Positions 40,601 through 49,181 of a stretch of DNA of 64,000 bases are shown piece after piece. Location of the stretch: the NCBI RefSeq assembly GCF_900406815.1, contig NZ_OVCN01000016.1, positions 21,985 to 85,984 of the forward strand, read 5' to 3'. This stretch comes from Acinetobacter haemolyticus. Its GTDB lineage: Bacteria > Pseudomonadota > Gammaproteobacteria > Pseudomonadales > Moraxellaceae. Below the pieces are notes generated by a model. It worked only from the letters and a program-made list of their open reading frames with translations, was not told where the DNA came from and did not search any database. How positions within the stretch are numbered: position 1 is the stretch's first letter; the number at the start of each line of letters is the position of its first letter. The position numbers were made by a program, and so were the translations under genes.

Positions 40601-40871
40601 AGAGTTACTAGAAGCAACATTGCATGCAGCGAAAATGCGTCTACGTCCAATCATCATGACCACACTCGCCTTCGGCTTTGGTGTACTGCCACTTGCCCTC
40701 TCTTCTGGTGCAGGTGCGGGTAGTCAGCATTCTGTTGGTTACGGTGTCTTGGGTGGCGTACTCTCTTCAACACTTCTAGGTATTTTCTTCATCCCTGTAT
40801 TCTTCGTGTGGATTCGTAGTATCTTTAAGTACAAACCTAAAACTACAAACATTCAGGAGCATAAATCGTGA
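37695..40871 (+). CDS. adeJ: RND multidrug efflux transporter AdeJ
   Basis: AdeJ is the proton-driven inner-membrane pump that expels beta-lactams, tetracyclines, fluoroquinolones, chloramphenicol and others. The 1058-residue protein starts MAQFFIHRPIFAWVIALVIML and has the AcrB layout: 12 membrane helices and two large periplasmic loops. The proton-relay aspartates are in GLLVDDAIVVVENVERV (near 403-419), the helix-4 pair typical of HAE1 pumps; the matching Lys is in GLSAKNAILIVEFAKDL near 942-958. The stop overlaps adeK by 4 bases (GTGATG region). Intrinsic in the genus. Confidence 0.97.
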   Translation: MAQFFIHRPIFAWVIALVIMLAGILTLSKMPIAQYPTIAPPTVSISATYPGASAETVENTVTQIIEQQMNGLDGLRYISSNSSGNGQASIELNFEQGIDPDIAQVQVQNKLQSATALLPEDVQRQGVTVTKSGASFLQVLAFYSPDNSMSDSDIKDYVNSSIKEPISRVAGVGEVTVFGGSYAMRIWLDPAKLTNYQLTPSDVARAIQAQNSQVAVGQLGGAPAVKDQVINATVNAQSLLQTPEQFKNIFLKNTASGAEVRLKDVARVELGSDSYAFNSMFNGKPAGGLAIKMATGSNALDTAAAVEERLTELRKNYPAGLEDKLAYDTTPFIKLSIESVVHTLIEAVILVFIVMFLFLQNWRATIIPTLAIPVVVLGTFAVINIFGFSINTLTMFAMVLAIGLLVDDAIVVVENVERVMTEEHTDPVTSTEKSMKQISGALIGITSVLSAVFVPMAFFSGTTGVIYRQFSITLVTAMVLSLIVALTFTPALCATLLKQHDPNKAPSNNIFARFFRWFNHSFDRVSHGYQNGVSRMLKAKVFSGVLYAVVIGLLVFMFQKLPSSFLPEEDQGVVMTLVQLPPNATLDRTDKVIDTMTNFFMKEKDTVESIFTVSGFSFTGIGQNAGIGFIKLKDWKDRTTAETQIGSLIQRGMALNMIVQDASYIMPLQLPAMPELGVTAGFNLQLKDSAGQGHEKLIAARNTILGLASQDKRLVGVRPNGQEDTPQYQIMIDQAQAGAMGVSIADINSTMSMAWGGSYINDFIDRGRVKKVYVQGEADSRMMPEDLNKWYVRNNVGEMVPFSAFATGKWTYGSPRLERYNGVSSVNIQGTPAPGTSSGDSMKAMEEIIAKLPSMGLQGFDYEWTGLSLEERESGAQAPFLYALSLLIVFLCLAALYESWSIPFSVLLVVPLGIIGAILLTYFGMVLKDDPNLSNNIYFQVAIIAVIGLSAKNAILIVEFAKDLQEQGEELLEATLHAAKMRLRPIIMTTLAFGFGVLPLALSSGAGAGSQHSVGYGVLGGVLSSTLLGIFFIPVFFVWIRSIFKYKPKTTNIQEHKS

Positions 40872-42328
40872 TGCAAACAGTATGGTCTATTTCAGGTCGT
40901 AGCATTGCGGTATCTGCACTTGCGCTTGCTTTGACTGCATGTCAAAGCATGCGCGGCCCAGAACCGGTCGTGAAAACCGATATTCCAGAAAGCTATGCAT
41001 ATAACAGCGCTTCTGGCCCTTCTATCGCAGAACAAGGTTATAAACAGTTCTTTTCTGATCCTCGTTTAATCGAAGTGATTGATTTGGCACTGACCAACAA
41101 CCGTGATTTGCGTACTGCAGCACTCAATATTGAACGTGCACAACAACAATATCGAATTACTGAAAACAATCAGCTTCCAACGATTGGTGCCAGTGGCAGT
41201 GCAATTCGTCAGGTTACGCCTACGCGTGATCCAAACAATCCATATTCAACGTATCAAGTGGGTTTGGGTGTCACTGCCTATGAGCTTGATTTTTGGGGTC
41301 GCGTGCGCAGCCTAAAAGATGCCGCTTTAGATAATTATCTCGCGACTCAAAGTGCGCGTGACTCAACGCAAATCAGCTTGATTAGCCAAGTCACTCAAGC
41401 TTGGTTAAATTATTCATTTGCAACAGCGAACTTAAAGCTTGCTGAGCAAACCTTTAAAGCGCAACAAGAATCTTATAACCTGAACAAACGACGCTTTGAT
41501 GTTGGTATCGACAGCGAAGTTCCGTTACGTCAGGCTCAGATCTCTGTTGAAACAGCGCGTAATGACGTTGCAAATTACAAGACACAAATTGCACAAGCAG
41601 CAAACTTACTGAATCTTTTAGTAGGTCAACCTGTACCGCAAAACCTGTTGCCTGTGCAACCTGTGAAACGTGTTACTCAACAGAATGTATTTTCTACTGG
41701 TTTGCCAAGTGACTTACTGAACAACCGTCCAGATGTCAAAGCAGCCGAATATCAATTAAGCGCTGCGGGTGCCAACATTGGTGCGGCAAAAGCACAGTTA
41801 TTCCCAAGCATTAGCTTGACAGGTACTGCAGGCTACGCCTCAACTGATTTAAGTGATTTATTTAAGTCAGCGAACAGCATGTGGTCAATCGGTCCAAGCC
41901 TTGATATGCCGATTTTTGACTGGGGTACACGTCGTGCCAATGTCAAAATCTCAGAAACTGATCAGAAGATTGCATTGTCGAACTATGAAAAGTCAGTTCA
42001 ATCTGCTTTCCGTGAAGTAAATGATGCCCTTGCGACACGTGCCAACATCGGTGATCGTCTTGCAGCGCAACAACGTTTGGTTGAAGCGACCAATACAACT
42101 TATAGACTTTCAAATGCACGTTTCCGCGCTGGGATTGATAGTTATTTAACTGTATTGGATGCGCAACGTTCAGCATATGCAGCAGAGCAAGGTTTATTGT
42201 TATTGCAACAAGCTGAACAGAACAATCAGGTTGAACTGTACAAAACATTGGGTGGTGGTTTAAAAGCCTCAACCAATGAAACGGTAACGCTTCAACCTTC
42301 AAGTTCTGAAAAGCACTACAACAAGTAA
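40868..42328 (+). CDS. adeK: RND pump outer-membrane channel AdeK
   Basis: AdeK is the TolC/OprM-type outer-membrane channel of the pump. The 486-residue protein has an N-terminal lipobox ALTAC (Cys25), and two copies of the OEP repeat with long helices (AEQTFKAQQESYNLNKRRFDVGIDS, and TYRLSNARFRAGIDSYLTVLDAQRSAY). The GPSLDMPIFDWGTRRANVK block is typical. It overlaps adeJ by 4 bases, so adeIJK is one transcript, and a strong terminator follows. Confidence 0.96.
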   Translation: MMQTVWSISGRSIAVSALALALTACQSMRGPEPVVKTDIPESYAYNSASGPSIAEQGYKQFFSDPRLIEVIDLALTNNRDLRTAALNIERAQQQYRITENNQLPTIGASGSAIRQVTPTRDPNNPYSTYQVGLGVTAYELDFWGRVRSLKDAALDNYLATQSARDSTQISLISQVTQAWLNYSFATANLKLAEQTFKAQQESYNLNKRRFDVGIDSEVPLRQAQISVETARNDVANYKTQIAQAANLLNLLVGQPVPQNLLPVQPVKRVTQQNVFSTGLPSDLLNNRPDVKAAEYQLSAAGANIGAAKAQLFPSISLTGTAGYASTDLSDLFKSANSMWSIGPSLDMPIFDWGTRRANVKISETDQKIALSNYEKSVQSAFREVNDALATRANIGDRLAAQQRLVEATNTTYRLSNARFRAGIDSYLTVLDAQRSAYAAEQGLLLLQQAEQNNQVELYKTLGGGLKASTNETVTLQPSSSEKHYNK

Positions 42329-42343
42329 CCTTTCGGTTATTAA

Positions 42344-42376
42344 AAAAAAGCTCACTGCAAATCAGTGAGCTTTTTT
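42344..42376 (+). terminator. adeIJK operon terminator
   Basis: A perfect 14-base stem AAAAAAGCTCACTG / CAGTGAGCTTTTTT with loop CAAAT, 16 bases after the adeK stop. Confidence 0.93.
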
Positions 42377-42421
42377 ATTGCAAGTTGATTCAATATTTCT
42401 TATCTTCAAAAAGAATTTTTA

Positions 42422-42787
42422 ATGGTCAAAAAAATAATGTTATTGAGTAATTTAGAATCTGTACCCGGTCATACGATCTTACGTCAACTCGATGTAGTCT
42501 ATGGCAGCACTGTACGCAGTAAACATGTCGGACGTGACTTTCTTGCGGGCTTAAAAAACATTGTTGGTGGCGAATTAACTGCGTATACCGAACTGTTAGA
42601 AGAGTCTCGCCAAGAAGCCATGCAACGGATGATCGATAAAGCGCAAAGCTTAGGTGCAAATGCAGTGGTGGGTATTCGTTTCTCAACCTCTAGTATCACA
42701 CAAGGTGCATCTGAACTGTTCGTCTATGGCACTGCCGTTGTGGTACAACCGATTACCCCAAAACTCCCTGATCCATTTAGTTCATAG
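42422..42787 (+). CDS. YbjQ/UPF0145 family protein
   Basis: A 121-residue protein of the UPF0145/YbjQ family, a small fold that assembles into oligomers; its function is unknown. GKNIVG-type block is KNIVGGELTAYTELLEESRQEAMQRMIDKAQSLGANAVVGIRFSTS (about 42-87), fully typical. A second homologue follows 9 bases later. The ribosome site is weak, and ATG 42437 is an alternative start. Confidence 0.85.
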   Translation: MVKKIMLLSNLESVPGHTILRQLDVVYGSTVRSKHVGRDFLAGLKNIVGGELTAYTELLEESRQEAMQRMIDKAQSLGANAVVGIRFSTSSITQGASELFVYGTAVVVQPITPKLPDPFSS

Positions 42788-42796
42788 GAATATCGA

Positions 42797-43237
42797 ATGG
42801 ATGGCTTAATTTTTCAAATTGTCATTTTTCTCATTTTATTTTCTGTAGGCTGGGGATTTGGTCGTCATAACGAGCAAAAGCATTTGAGAGAATTGGACGA
42901 AAATGAACGTCTATTGGCAGATATCCAAATCGATAGCCGCCGCTTTGCAAGTAGTGAACATCCAGGGCACTTAATTAGCAGTAATGTCGTGATCTCGCAT
43001 GATTATTTTAAATTCATCCTTGCCTCTATTAAAAATATTTTAGGGGGGCGCTTGGTCAGTTATGAAAGCATCGTTGAACGTGCACGCCGTGAAGCGATTG
43101 TACGTTTGAAGCAACAAGCGAGAGCCATGGGCGGTCATCAAATTCTAGGGGTACGTTTAAGTACCACTGAAATGGGGATGCAAGGTGGTATGGTTGAAGT
43201 ATTTGCTTATGGAACGGTGATTGTAGAGCCAAAATAA
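42797..43237 (+). CDS. Membrane-anchored YbjQ-family protein
   Basis: A 146-residue protein of the same YbjQ family with an extra N-terminal membrane helix (about 4-20) and a charged linker. The domain begins near 55 with HLISSNVVISHDYFKF and has KNILGGRLVSYESIVERARREAIVRLKQQARAMGGHQILGVRLSTTEMG. AGGA lies 8 bases before the ATG. The pair with the preceding gene looks like a soluble and a membrane-anchored form made together. Confidence 0.85.
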   Translation: MDGLIFQIVIFLILFSVGWGFGRHNEQKHLRELDENERLLADIQIDSRRFASSEHPGHLISSNVVISHDYFKFILASIKNILGGRLVSYESIVERARREAIVRLKQQARAMGGHQILGVRLSTTEMGMQGGMVEVFAYGTVIVEPK

Positions 43238-43308
43238 AGCGGCTTGCCCACATAGACTTACCGTCTTGCACTTTATGATTGAGATTTTATCTAGCCTTGT
43301 CTGAGCTA

Positions 43309-43644
43309 TTACATGAGGGTTAAAGAAAAGATTAAGCATAAAGACAAGACGGCAAATATCCAATTCATTAGAGATAATGCTTTTGGATATTTCTTTATCA
43401 GGATCGACAATATGATTAAGCACAGTATATAAATGAAAGGTGCGATGATCATAAGCCATCCAATCCACGCATACCCCCTCGCCCCTTCCAAATTAGAGAT
43501 ATCGTTTATCGTTACCAATAACAGAGCAACCAACCCAGCAATAAAAATACTCACCGGAACTGCAAATAACAGATAAAGAATGATTGAGAGAAGTGATACA
43601 CGCTTTTTCGTGAGTGAATGTGTCTCGTTAGAATCACCTTTCAT
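43309..43644 (-). CDS. Small membrane protein of unknown function
   Basis: A 111-residue protein with three hydrophobic segments (about 17-47, 60-84 and 88-110) and a positively charged N-terminus (SLTKKRVS). I do not recognise the family. An AGGCG is present upstream of its ATG. It lies 20 bases downstream of an SDR gene in the same direction and could be co-transcribed. No catalytic motif is seen. Overlapping frames on the other strand show no family features and were not kept. Confidence 0.5.
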   Translation of the reverse strand: MKGDSNETHSLTKKRVSLLSIILYLLFAVPVSIFIAGLVALLLVTINDISNLEGARGYAWIGWLMIIAPFIYILCLIILSILIKKYPKALSLMNWIFAVLSLCLIFSLTLM

Positions 43645-43664
43645 TTTTTCGCCTATTCTATCTA

Positions 43665-44471
43665 CTACTTCACTTTACTCTTGCGGATCATTTTGTATAA
43701 CAAACTTGGTGATAAACGAGATACAAGCACACCGAGTTGCTCTTTTTTACCTCCCACAACAATATATTCCTCTCCCGACATCAATGAGGCAACTACACGT
43801 TCTGCAAAAATATCGGCATCTAATCCATTTTCAATCGCTTCATCTTGGTAGCCTTGTGGCTTTCCTTCTCCATTTAAGGCATTAAAAGAAACATTGGTTT
43901 TGACAAAACCTGGGAATACCACAGAAACTTCAACTCCTTCTTTTGCAACTTCGGCACGCAAACTATTCGCCCACATATGAATAGCGCCTTTCGCGGCAGA
44001 ATAGCTCGCGCGGTATTGAGTTCCCAATAGCCCCGCAACACTCGAAACAAATATCACTCGACCAGATTTCTGTTTCAAGAAAGTCGGAAGTACCGTTTTA
44101 GTTAGAAACACTTGTGAGAAATAATCCACTTCCATGATGGCACGTTCAGTTTGCATCGTTGTATCTTGAATCAATGCACGCTGACTTAAGCCTGCATTAT
44201 TGATCAACCAGTCGATGCGCCCTTTACATGCCAATACTTGCTCATACGCATGGCGAACTTGTGATTCATCGGTAATATCTGCAGCAATAGAAATATGTTG
44301 TTCTGGCTTAAACAAACCGACACGCACTGACTCCAGTTCATCATAACGGCGTGAAGTTAAGACCACTTGTGCACCTTGTAATGCACATTCACGAGCCAAA
44401 GCTTTGCCCAAGCCAGAAGATGCACCTGTAATCCAAACTATTTTATTTTCAAGACTCTTTAGCTTTGCCAT
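43665..44471 (-). CDS. Short-chain dehydrogenase/reductase
   Basis: A 268-residue SDR: nucleotide-binding TGASSGLGKALAREC (near 15-29), NNAGLSQRAL, and the catalytic SSVAGLLGTQYRASYSAAKGA with the Ser-x-Tyr-x-x-x-Lys triad (near 142-162). The fold suggests an NADP-linked enzyme. The substrate is unknown. A C-terminal hydrophobic/basic tail (SPSLLYKMIRKSKVK) is typical of SDRs that touch membranes, such as DltE/DHRS7-type proteins. It starts 14 bases after the next upstream gene at 44485. Confidence 0.88.
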   Translation of the reverse strand: MAKLKSLENKIVWITGASSGLGKALARECALQGAQVVLTSRRYDELESVRVGLFKPEQHISIAADITDESQVRHAYEQVLACKGRIDWLINNAGLSQRALIQDTTMQTERAIMEVDYFSQVFLTKTVLPTFLKQKSGRVIFVSSVAGLLGTQYRASYSAAKGAIHMWANSLRAEVAKEGVEVSVVFPGFVKTNVSFNALNGEGKPQGYQDEAIENGLDADIFAERVVASLMSGEEYIVVGGKKEQLGVLVSRLSPSLLYKMIRKSKVK

Positions 44472-44484
44472 ATTTCTTCCCTAC

Positions 44485-45147
44485 CTATGCTTGCTGGCGC
44501 ATAAACTTTAGAAAATAATCCACATAAGTCGATGCCATCTGTTGATCAAGTTGAGTGCCTAACTTTTCTAAGCGCTTGTAACCAAGATGCGTTGTCATAT
44601 TGATCACGCCATTTAAGGTTTTATCGACTACAAAGTTAAATTTTAAACATTTTTTCGGTTCTCGAATCAGGTGGGTTACCCCAACATCAATCACCTCTGT
44701 TAAAAGCTTAAGTGCGTGCTGGATTTCCTGCTGATTACCTGCAGCTAACTTTTGTGCAGATGCTGTAACTTGCTGAGCGAGTTGCGGCTCTACAGGATAA
44801 GTCATGTATATATGATCATCTTCGATTTGCAAAGTTTTGGATAAATATTCAACCAAGGGAATCAGTCGATCATTTCCAAAAAAAGAAACTGACCAAGGCA
44901 TATATTTGCGAATCGCTTCTAAAATTTGCTGAATTACTTTTTCAGATTCACCTGTTCTTGAGTGATCCTGGTTTTCTTGTAGTAGCACCATAAAAACCTG
45001 TTCAATCACTTCACAAGCCATTTCAGACAATACATTACCCAACGCATTGGCCTGACTTTCTTTATTCCCTTGCAATAATTGCGTTCGAATATGCGCAAAC
45101 CTTGCATAAGTATCTGCATGAATACTTAAATAAACAGCGGTCTTCAT
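44485..45147 (-). CDS. Unknown protein, tandem paralogue A
   Basis: A 220-residue protein I do not recognise. It is clearly related to the gene at 45272. Shared blocks are GESEKVIQQILEAIRKYMPWS, IREPKKCLKF, VVDKTLNGVINM and YKRLEKLGTQLD. No signal peptide or membrane helix; a soluble cytoplasmic protein rich in helices is expected. The invariant K-K-C and R-K-Y-M-P-W could be functional. ATG 45147 is used because AAGG lies 8 bases upstream; the frame also opens at a GTG 6 bases earlier. It is followed by the SDR gene. Confidence 0.75.
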   Translation of the reverse strand: MKTAVYLSIHADTYARFAHIRTQLLQGNKESQANALGNVLSEMACEVIEQVFMVLLQENQDHSRTGESEKVIQQILEAIRKYMPWSVSFFGNDRLIPLVEYLSKTLQIEDDHIYMTYPVEPQLAQQVTASAQKLAAGNQQEIQHALKLLTEVIDVGVTHLIREPKKCLKFNFVVDKTLNGVINMTTHLGYKRLEKLGTQLDQQMASTYVDYFLKFMRQQA

Positions 45148-45177
45148 CCTCACAACCTTAATTTTTGAGTTCTATAA

Positions 45178-45212
45178 ATAAAAAAAGACTTGTCAAAACA
45201 AGCCTTTTTCAA
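45178..45212 (-). terminator. Terminator between the tandem paralogues
   Basis: On the minus strand AAAAAGGCTTGT-TTTG-ACAAGTCTTTTTTT forms a stem with one G-T pair and a T-run, just after the gene at 45272. The paralogue at 44485 therefore probably has its own promoter. Confidence 0.75.
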
Positions 45213-45271
45213 ATTTTAAAGTAAAAATCTATTCTATCATTCTGGCTTTTACTTCATGAATGTAGCACAAC

Positions 45272-45952
45272 CTAATTCGGTTCTGTATGCATAAATGCCA
45301 AAAAATGGTTAACACATGCTGTAGCCGCCCCCGCATCCACTTGCTCACCCATTTTTTCGAGTCGTTTATAACTTAGATTTGCAGTGAGATTGATCACACC
45401 ATTCAGTGTTTTATCCACGACACGATTAAAATTGAGACATTTTTTCGGTTCACGAATCAGATTGGTCACTCCCAAATCTACGATTTGAATCAGTGTTTGA
45501 AACACATCCATCATATCTTGAATCTCATTGTTTTTTAATTGCTCGACCAAAGCATGTGCTTGTTGTACCAAATGATGGTCAATCGGATACGATACATACA
45601 CTTGCTCATCATGATACTTAATCATATTGGAAAAGTAATTGACGAATGGACATAAACGCTCATTGCCAAACAATGCAATCGACCACGGCATGTATTTACG
45701 AACCGCAGCGATAATTTGCTGAATGATTTTTTCAGATTCACCTGTATATTTTTGGGTTAAATGGGTTAGTTTTCGATTTTGAATCAACAGCACTGAAAAA
45801 ACCTGCTCCACAATATCGCAAGCGATATCAGATAGCACTTCCCCCAACACACGCGATTGGTTTTCATCACTCCCTGTATTTAATTGTTGGCGTATCGCCT
45901 CAAACTGGCTATAGGTCGTTGTATTAATTTTTAATAGGATTGAATAGCTCAT
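45272..45952 (-). CDS. Unknown protein, tandem paralogue B
   Basis: A 226-residue soluble helical protein, paralogous to the gene at 44485. Shared blocks are GESEKIIQQIIAAVRKYMPWS, IREPKKCLNF, VVDKTLNGVINL and YKRLEKMGEQVD. The N-terminal third has diverged more (LLIQNRKLTHLTQK insert). ATG 45952 fits AAGGA eight bases upstream; the frame opens 9 bases earlier. I do not know the family. Keeping two diverged copies side by side suggests a selected function. Confidence 0.75.
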   Translation of the reverse strand: MSYSILLKINTTTYSQFEAIRQQLNTGSDENQSRVLGEVLSDIACDIVEQVFSVLLIQNRKLTHLTQKYTGESEKIIQQIIAAVRKYMPWSIALFGNERLCPFVNYFSNMIKYHDEQVYVSYPIDHHLVQQAHALVEQLKNNEIQDMMDVFQTLIQIVDLGVTNLIREPKKCLNFNRVVDKTLNGVINLTANLSYKRLEKMGEQVDAGAATACVNHFLAFMHTEPN

Positions 45953-46157
45953 TGAAATCATCCTTTTCTTAGTTTTAGCATTGTTATTTTGTTGTTTTAT
46001 GCATCAGCATTATTTAATTATGTGATCCAATATACATAAATTTAACTTTTTATTATCAAAAAACCAACGCATTTCGTCGGCTTATTTAAACTTTGTAAAG
46101 TTATTTAAGCAGATACGCTTTGCCAGCGGTGAAATGCCAACAGATTCGATAGATTTT

Positions 46158-46166
46158 TGCTACAAT
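46158..46166 (+). promoter_or_regulatory. Extended -10 promoter of valS
   Basis: TGC-TACAAT forms an extended -10 box (5/6 match plus TGn). The -35 is poor. The start of transcription would fall near 46173, about 30 bases before the valS ATG. Confidence 0.5.
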
Positions 46167-46203
46167 AGATGCAATTTTTTATTCATTTTTGATCTTCTGT
46201 ACT

Positions 46204-49101
46204 ATGACTGACGCTCAATCTGCTCAAAATATCGCAACGACTTACGACCCAACCGAGATCGAGAAAAAATGGTATCAAATCTGGGAACAACAGGGTTATT
46301 TCAAACCGTCAGGTCAAGGTGAATCATTCTGTATCATGATTCCACCACCAAACGTCACGGGTAGCTTGCACATGGGTCATGGCTTTAACAATGCCATTAT
46401 GGATGCCCTCACCCGTTATAACCGTATGATGGGTAAAAATACCTTATGGCAACCAGGAACTGACCATGCGGGGATTGCAACGCAGATGGTCGTCGAGCGT
46501 CAACTGGGCCTACAAGGGATTAACCGCCATGACTTGGGTCGTGAAAAGTTCATCGACAAAGTTTGGGAATGGAAAGAACAATCAGGCGGAACGATTACGC
46601 GTCAAATCCGTCGTCTAGGCTCATCAGTCGACTGGTCACGTGAACGCTTCACGATGGATGAAGGTTTATCCAATGCGGTGAAAGAAGTGTTTGTTAAACT
46701 TCACGAAGATGGTTTGATCTATCGTGGTAAGCGTTTGGTGAACTGGGATCCAAAACTACAAACAGCCCTTTCTGATCTTGAAGTTGAAAGCAAAGAAGAA
46801 AAAGGCTCTTTGTGGCACTTTAAATATTTCTTTGAAGATAAATCGCTAAAAACCAAAGATGGCAATGACTACCTTGTGGTTGCAACGACACGTCCTGAAA
46901 CATTATTGGGCGATACTGCCGTTGCAGTACATCCTGAAGATGAACGCTATGCACACCTCATTGGTAAAAACATTGTTCTACCGATCACAGGTCGTTTAGT
47001 TCCTGTTGTTGCTGATGAATACGTTGAAAAAGACTTCGGTACAGGCTGTGTAAAGATCACACCTGCGCATGACTTCAATGACTATGAAGTAGGTAAACGT
47101 TGTGGTCTAGCGATTATCAATATCTTCAACAAAAATGCAGAAGTTTTGGCCGAGTTTGAATACATCGCTAAAGCGGGTGAGCAAATTTCACAACTGCTTC
47201 CTGCCCCTGCAGACTATATCGGTTTAGAGCGTTTTGCGGCGCGTAAAAAATTGGTTGAACAAGCGGAAGCTGAAGGCTGGTTAGATCAAATCCAACCTTA
47301 TGACTTAAAAGCACCACGTGGTGACCGTTCAGGTGTGATCGTTGAACCATTATTGACAGACCAATGGTATGTGAAAATTGCACCACTTGCTGAACCTGCA
47401 ATTGAAGCGGTTCAAGATGGTCGTATCAAGTTTGTTCCTGAGCAATACACCAACATGTATATGTCTTGGATGCGTGATATTCAAGACTGGTGTATCTCTC
47501 GTCAACTCTGGTGGGGTCACCGTATCCCTGCTTGGTATGATCTCGATGGCAACATCTACGTGGGTCGCAACGAAGAAGAAGTTCGTAGCAAAAACAACAT
47601 CGCTGCTGATGTAGAGCTGAAACAAGACGAAGACGTTTTGGACACATGGTTCTCATCTGCGCTTTGGACATTCTCAACTTTGGGTTGGACTGGCGACGCA
47701 CAAAAAGATGCAGCGAATGATTTCCTTAAAACCTTCCATCCAACAGATGTGTTGGTGACTGGTTTTGACATTATCTTCTTCTGGGTTGCGCGCATGATCA
47801 TGATGACCATGCACTTTATGAAGAATGAAGATGGTTCATCACAAGTTCCATTCAAGACGGTTTACGTTCACGGCTTAGTACGCGATGGTGAAGGTCAAAA
47901 AATGTCGAAGTCTAAAGGGAACGTCCTTGATCCATTAGATTTGATCGACGGTATTGATTTAGAAAGTCTTGTTGCGAAACGTACAACGGGCTTAATGAAT
48001 CCGAAAGATGCTGCGAAAATTGAGAAATCAACGCGCAAAGAATTCCCAGACGGCATCAATGCTTATGGTACGGATGCAGTACGTTTCACCTTCTGCGCAC
48101 TTGCAAATACAGGTCGTGACATTAAGTTCGACTTAAAGCGTGTTGAAGGCTATCGTAACTTCTGTAACAAGATTTGGAATGCAACACGTTTCGTCCTGAT
48201 GAATGTTGAAGGTCAAACAGTTGGTCAAGAAGCGCGTCCTGATCTTTGGGAACTTCCAGAACAGTGGATCATCAGCCGTTTGCAAAAAGCAGAAGCTGCG
48301 GTGCATCAAGCGTTTGCAACATATCGTTTAGACCTAGCAGCACAAGCAATCTATGACTTTATTTGGAATGAATACTGCGACTGGTACGTTGAGTTAACTA
48401 AGCCTGTTCTCAATGATGCGAATGTATCTGAAGAGCGTAAAGCTGAGGTTCGTCGTGTATTGCTTGCAGTGATGGAATCTTCACTACGTTTGGCACATCC
48501 ACTCATGCCGTATTTGACAGAAGAAATCTGGCAAACCCTTGCGCCGATGTTAGGCAAAGGTGGTGCAACGATTATGACTGCACAATACCCTGTTCCTGAT
48601 CAAGCGAAGATCAATGATCAAGCTGAAGCAGATATGCAGTGGTTACAAGGTTTGATCGGTGCAGTACGTAACATCCGTGGTGAAATGGGCTTAGGTAATG
48701 CACGTTTATTGCCTGTATTGCTCAAGAACATTTCTGATGCAGAGCGTGAGCAAATCATCCGTATCGAAGCATTGTTCAAAGCACTCGCGAAAGTTGAAAG
48801 CATTGAGTTCTTGACCAATGAGCAAGAGCCACCTCTTTCATGCTCTAGCGTTGTAAGCCATGCATCTGTATTTGTACCGATGAAAGGCTTGATTGATCCT
48901 AAAGCTGAATTGGGCCGTTTGCAGAAGGACTTGGATAAGGTTCAAAAGCAACATGATCAAATTGCCAATAAACTTTCTAACGAAGGTTTTGTCGCTAAAG
49001 CACCAGCAGCCGTAGTTGAAGGTGAAAAAGTGAAATTGGCTGAGTTTGCTAATCAGTTAGCGAAAATTAAGCAAAGTATGGAGCAGATTGCTGCGCTTTA
49101 A
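46204..49101 (+). CDS. valS: Valyl-tRNA synthetase
   Basis: ValS charges tRNA-Val and edits mis-activated threonine. From ATG 46204 it has 965 residues. The class I signatures are [15 protein letters not shown] (HIGH-type, near 47-61) and [12 protein letters not shown] (KMSKS, near 567-578). The editing domain has [21 protein letters not shown]-terminal coiled coil (about 905-965) is typical of ValS. The frame begins five codons earlier at a TTG, which is not preferred. A short hairpin follows the stop. Confidence 0.97.
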   Translation: MTDAQSAQNIATTYDPTEIEKKWYQIWEQQGYFKPSGQGESFCIMIPPPNVTGSLHMGHGFNNAIMDALTRYNRMMGKNTLWQPGTDHAGIATQMVVERQLGLQGINRHDLGREKFIDKVWEWKEQSGGTITRQIRRLGSSVDWSRERFTMDEGLSNAVKEVFVKLHEDGLIYRGKRLVNWDPKLQTALSDLEVESKEEKGSLWHFKYFFEDKSLKTKDGNDYLVVATTRPETLLGDTAVAVHPEDERYAHLIGKNIVLPITGRLVPVVADEYVEKDFGTGCVKITPAHDFNDYEVGKRCGLAIINIFNKNAEVLAEFEYIAKAGEQISQLLPAPADYIGLERFAARKKLVEQAEAEGWLDQIQPYDLKAPRGDRSGVIVEPLLTDQWYVKIAPLAEPAIEAVQDGRIKFVPEQYTNMYMSWMRDIQDWCISRQLWWGHRIPAWYDLDGNIYVGRNEEEVRSKNNIAADVELKQDEDVLDTWFSSALWTFSTLGWTGDAQKDAANDFLKTFHPTDVLVTGFDIIFFWVARMIMMTMHFMKNEDGSSQVPFKTVYVHGLVRDGEGQKMSKSKGNVLDPLDLIDGIDLESLVAKRTTGLMNPKDAAKIEKSTRKEFPDGINAYGTDAVRFTFCALANTGRDIKFDLKRVEGYRNFCNKIWNATRFVLMNVEGQTVGQEARPDLWELPEQWIISRLQKAEAAVHQAFATYRLDLAAQAIYDFIWNEYCDWYVELTKPVLNDANVSEERKAEVRRVLLAVMESSLRLAHPLMPYLTEEIWQTLAPMLGKGGATIMTAQYPVPDQAKINDQAEADMQWLQGLIGAVRNIRGEMGLGNARLLPVLLKNISDAEREQIIRIEALFKALAKVESIEFLTNEQEPPLSCSSVVSHASVFVPMKGLIDPKAELGRLQKDLDKVQKQHDQIANKLSNEGFVAKAPAAVVEGEKVKLAEFANQLAKIKQSMEQIAAL

Positions 49102-49132
49102 GGTGTTGCATATTTAATCAAATCTGTTGTAT

Positions 49133-49157
49133 AAAGGGCTGATTATTCAGCCCTTTT
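49133..49157 (+). terminator. valS terminator
   Basis: AAAGGGCTGA-TTAT-TCAGCCCTTTT: a 10-base perfect stem with T residues, 31 bases after the valS stop. Confidence 0.9.
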
Positions 49158-49181
49158 ATTTATAATTTAAGGAATATAAAA

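Noticed and set aside
43580..43885. 101-codon plus-strand frame over the small membrane protein and SDR genes
   Set aside because: It is antisense to the SDR, which has clear motifs, and its own sequence has no family features.
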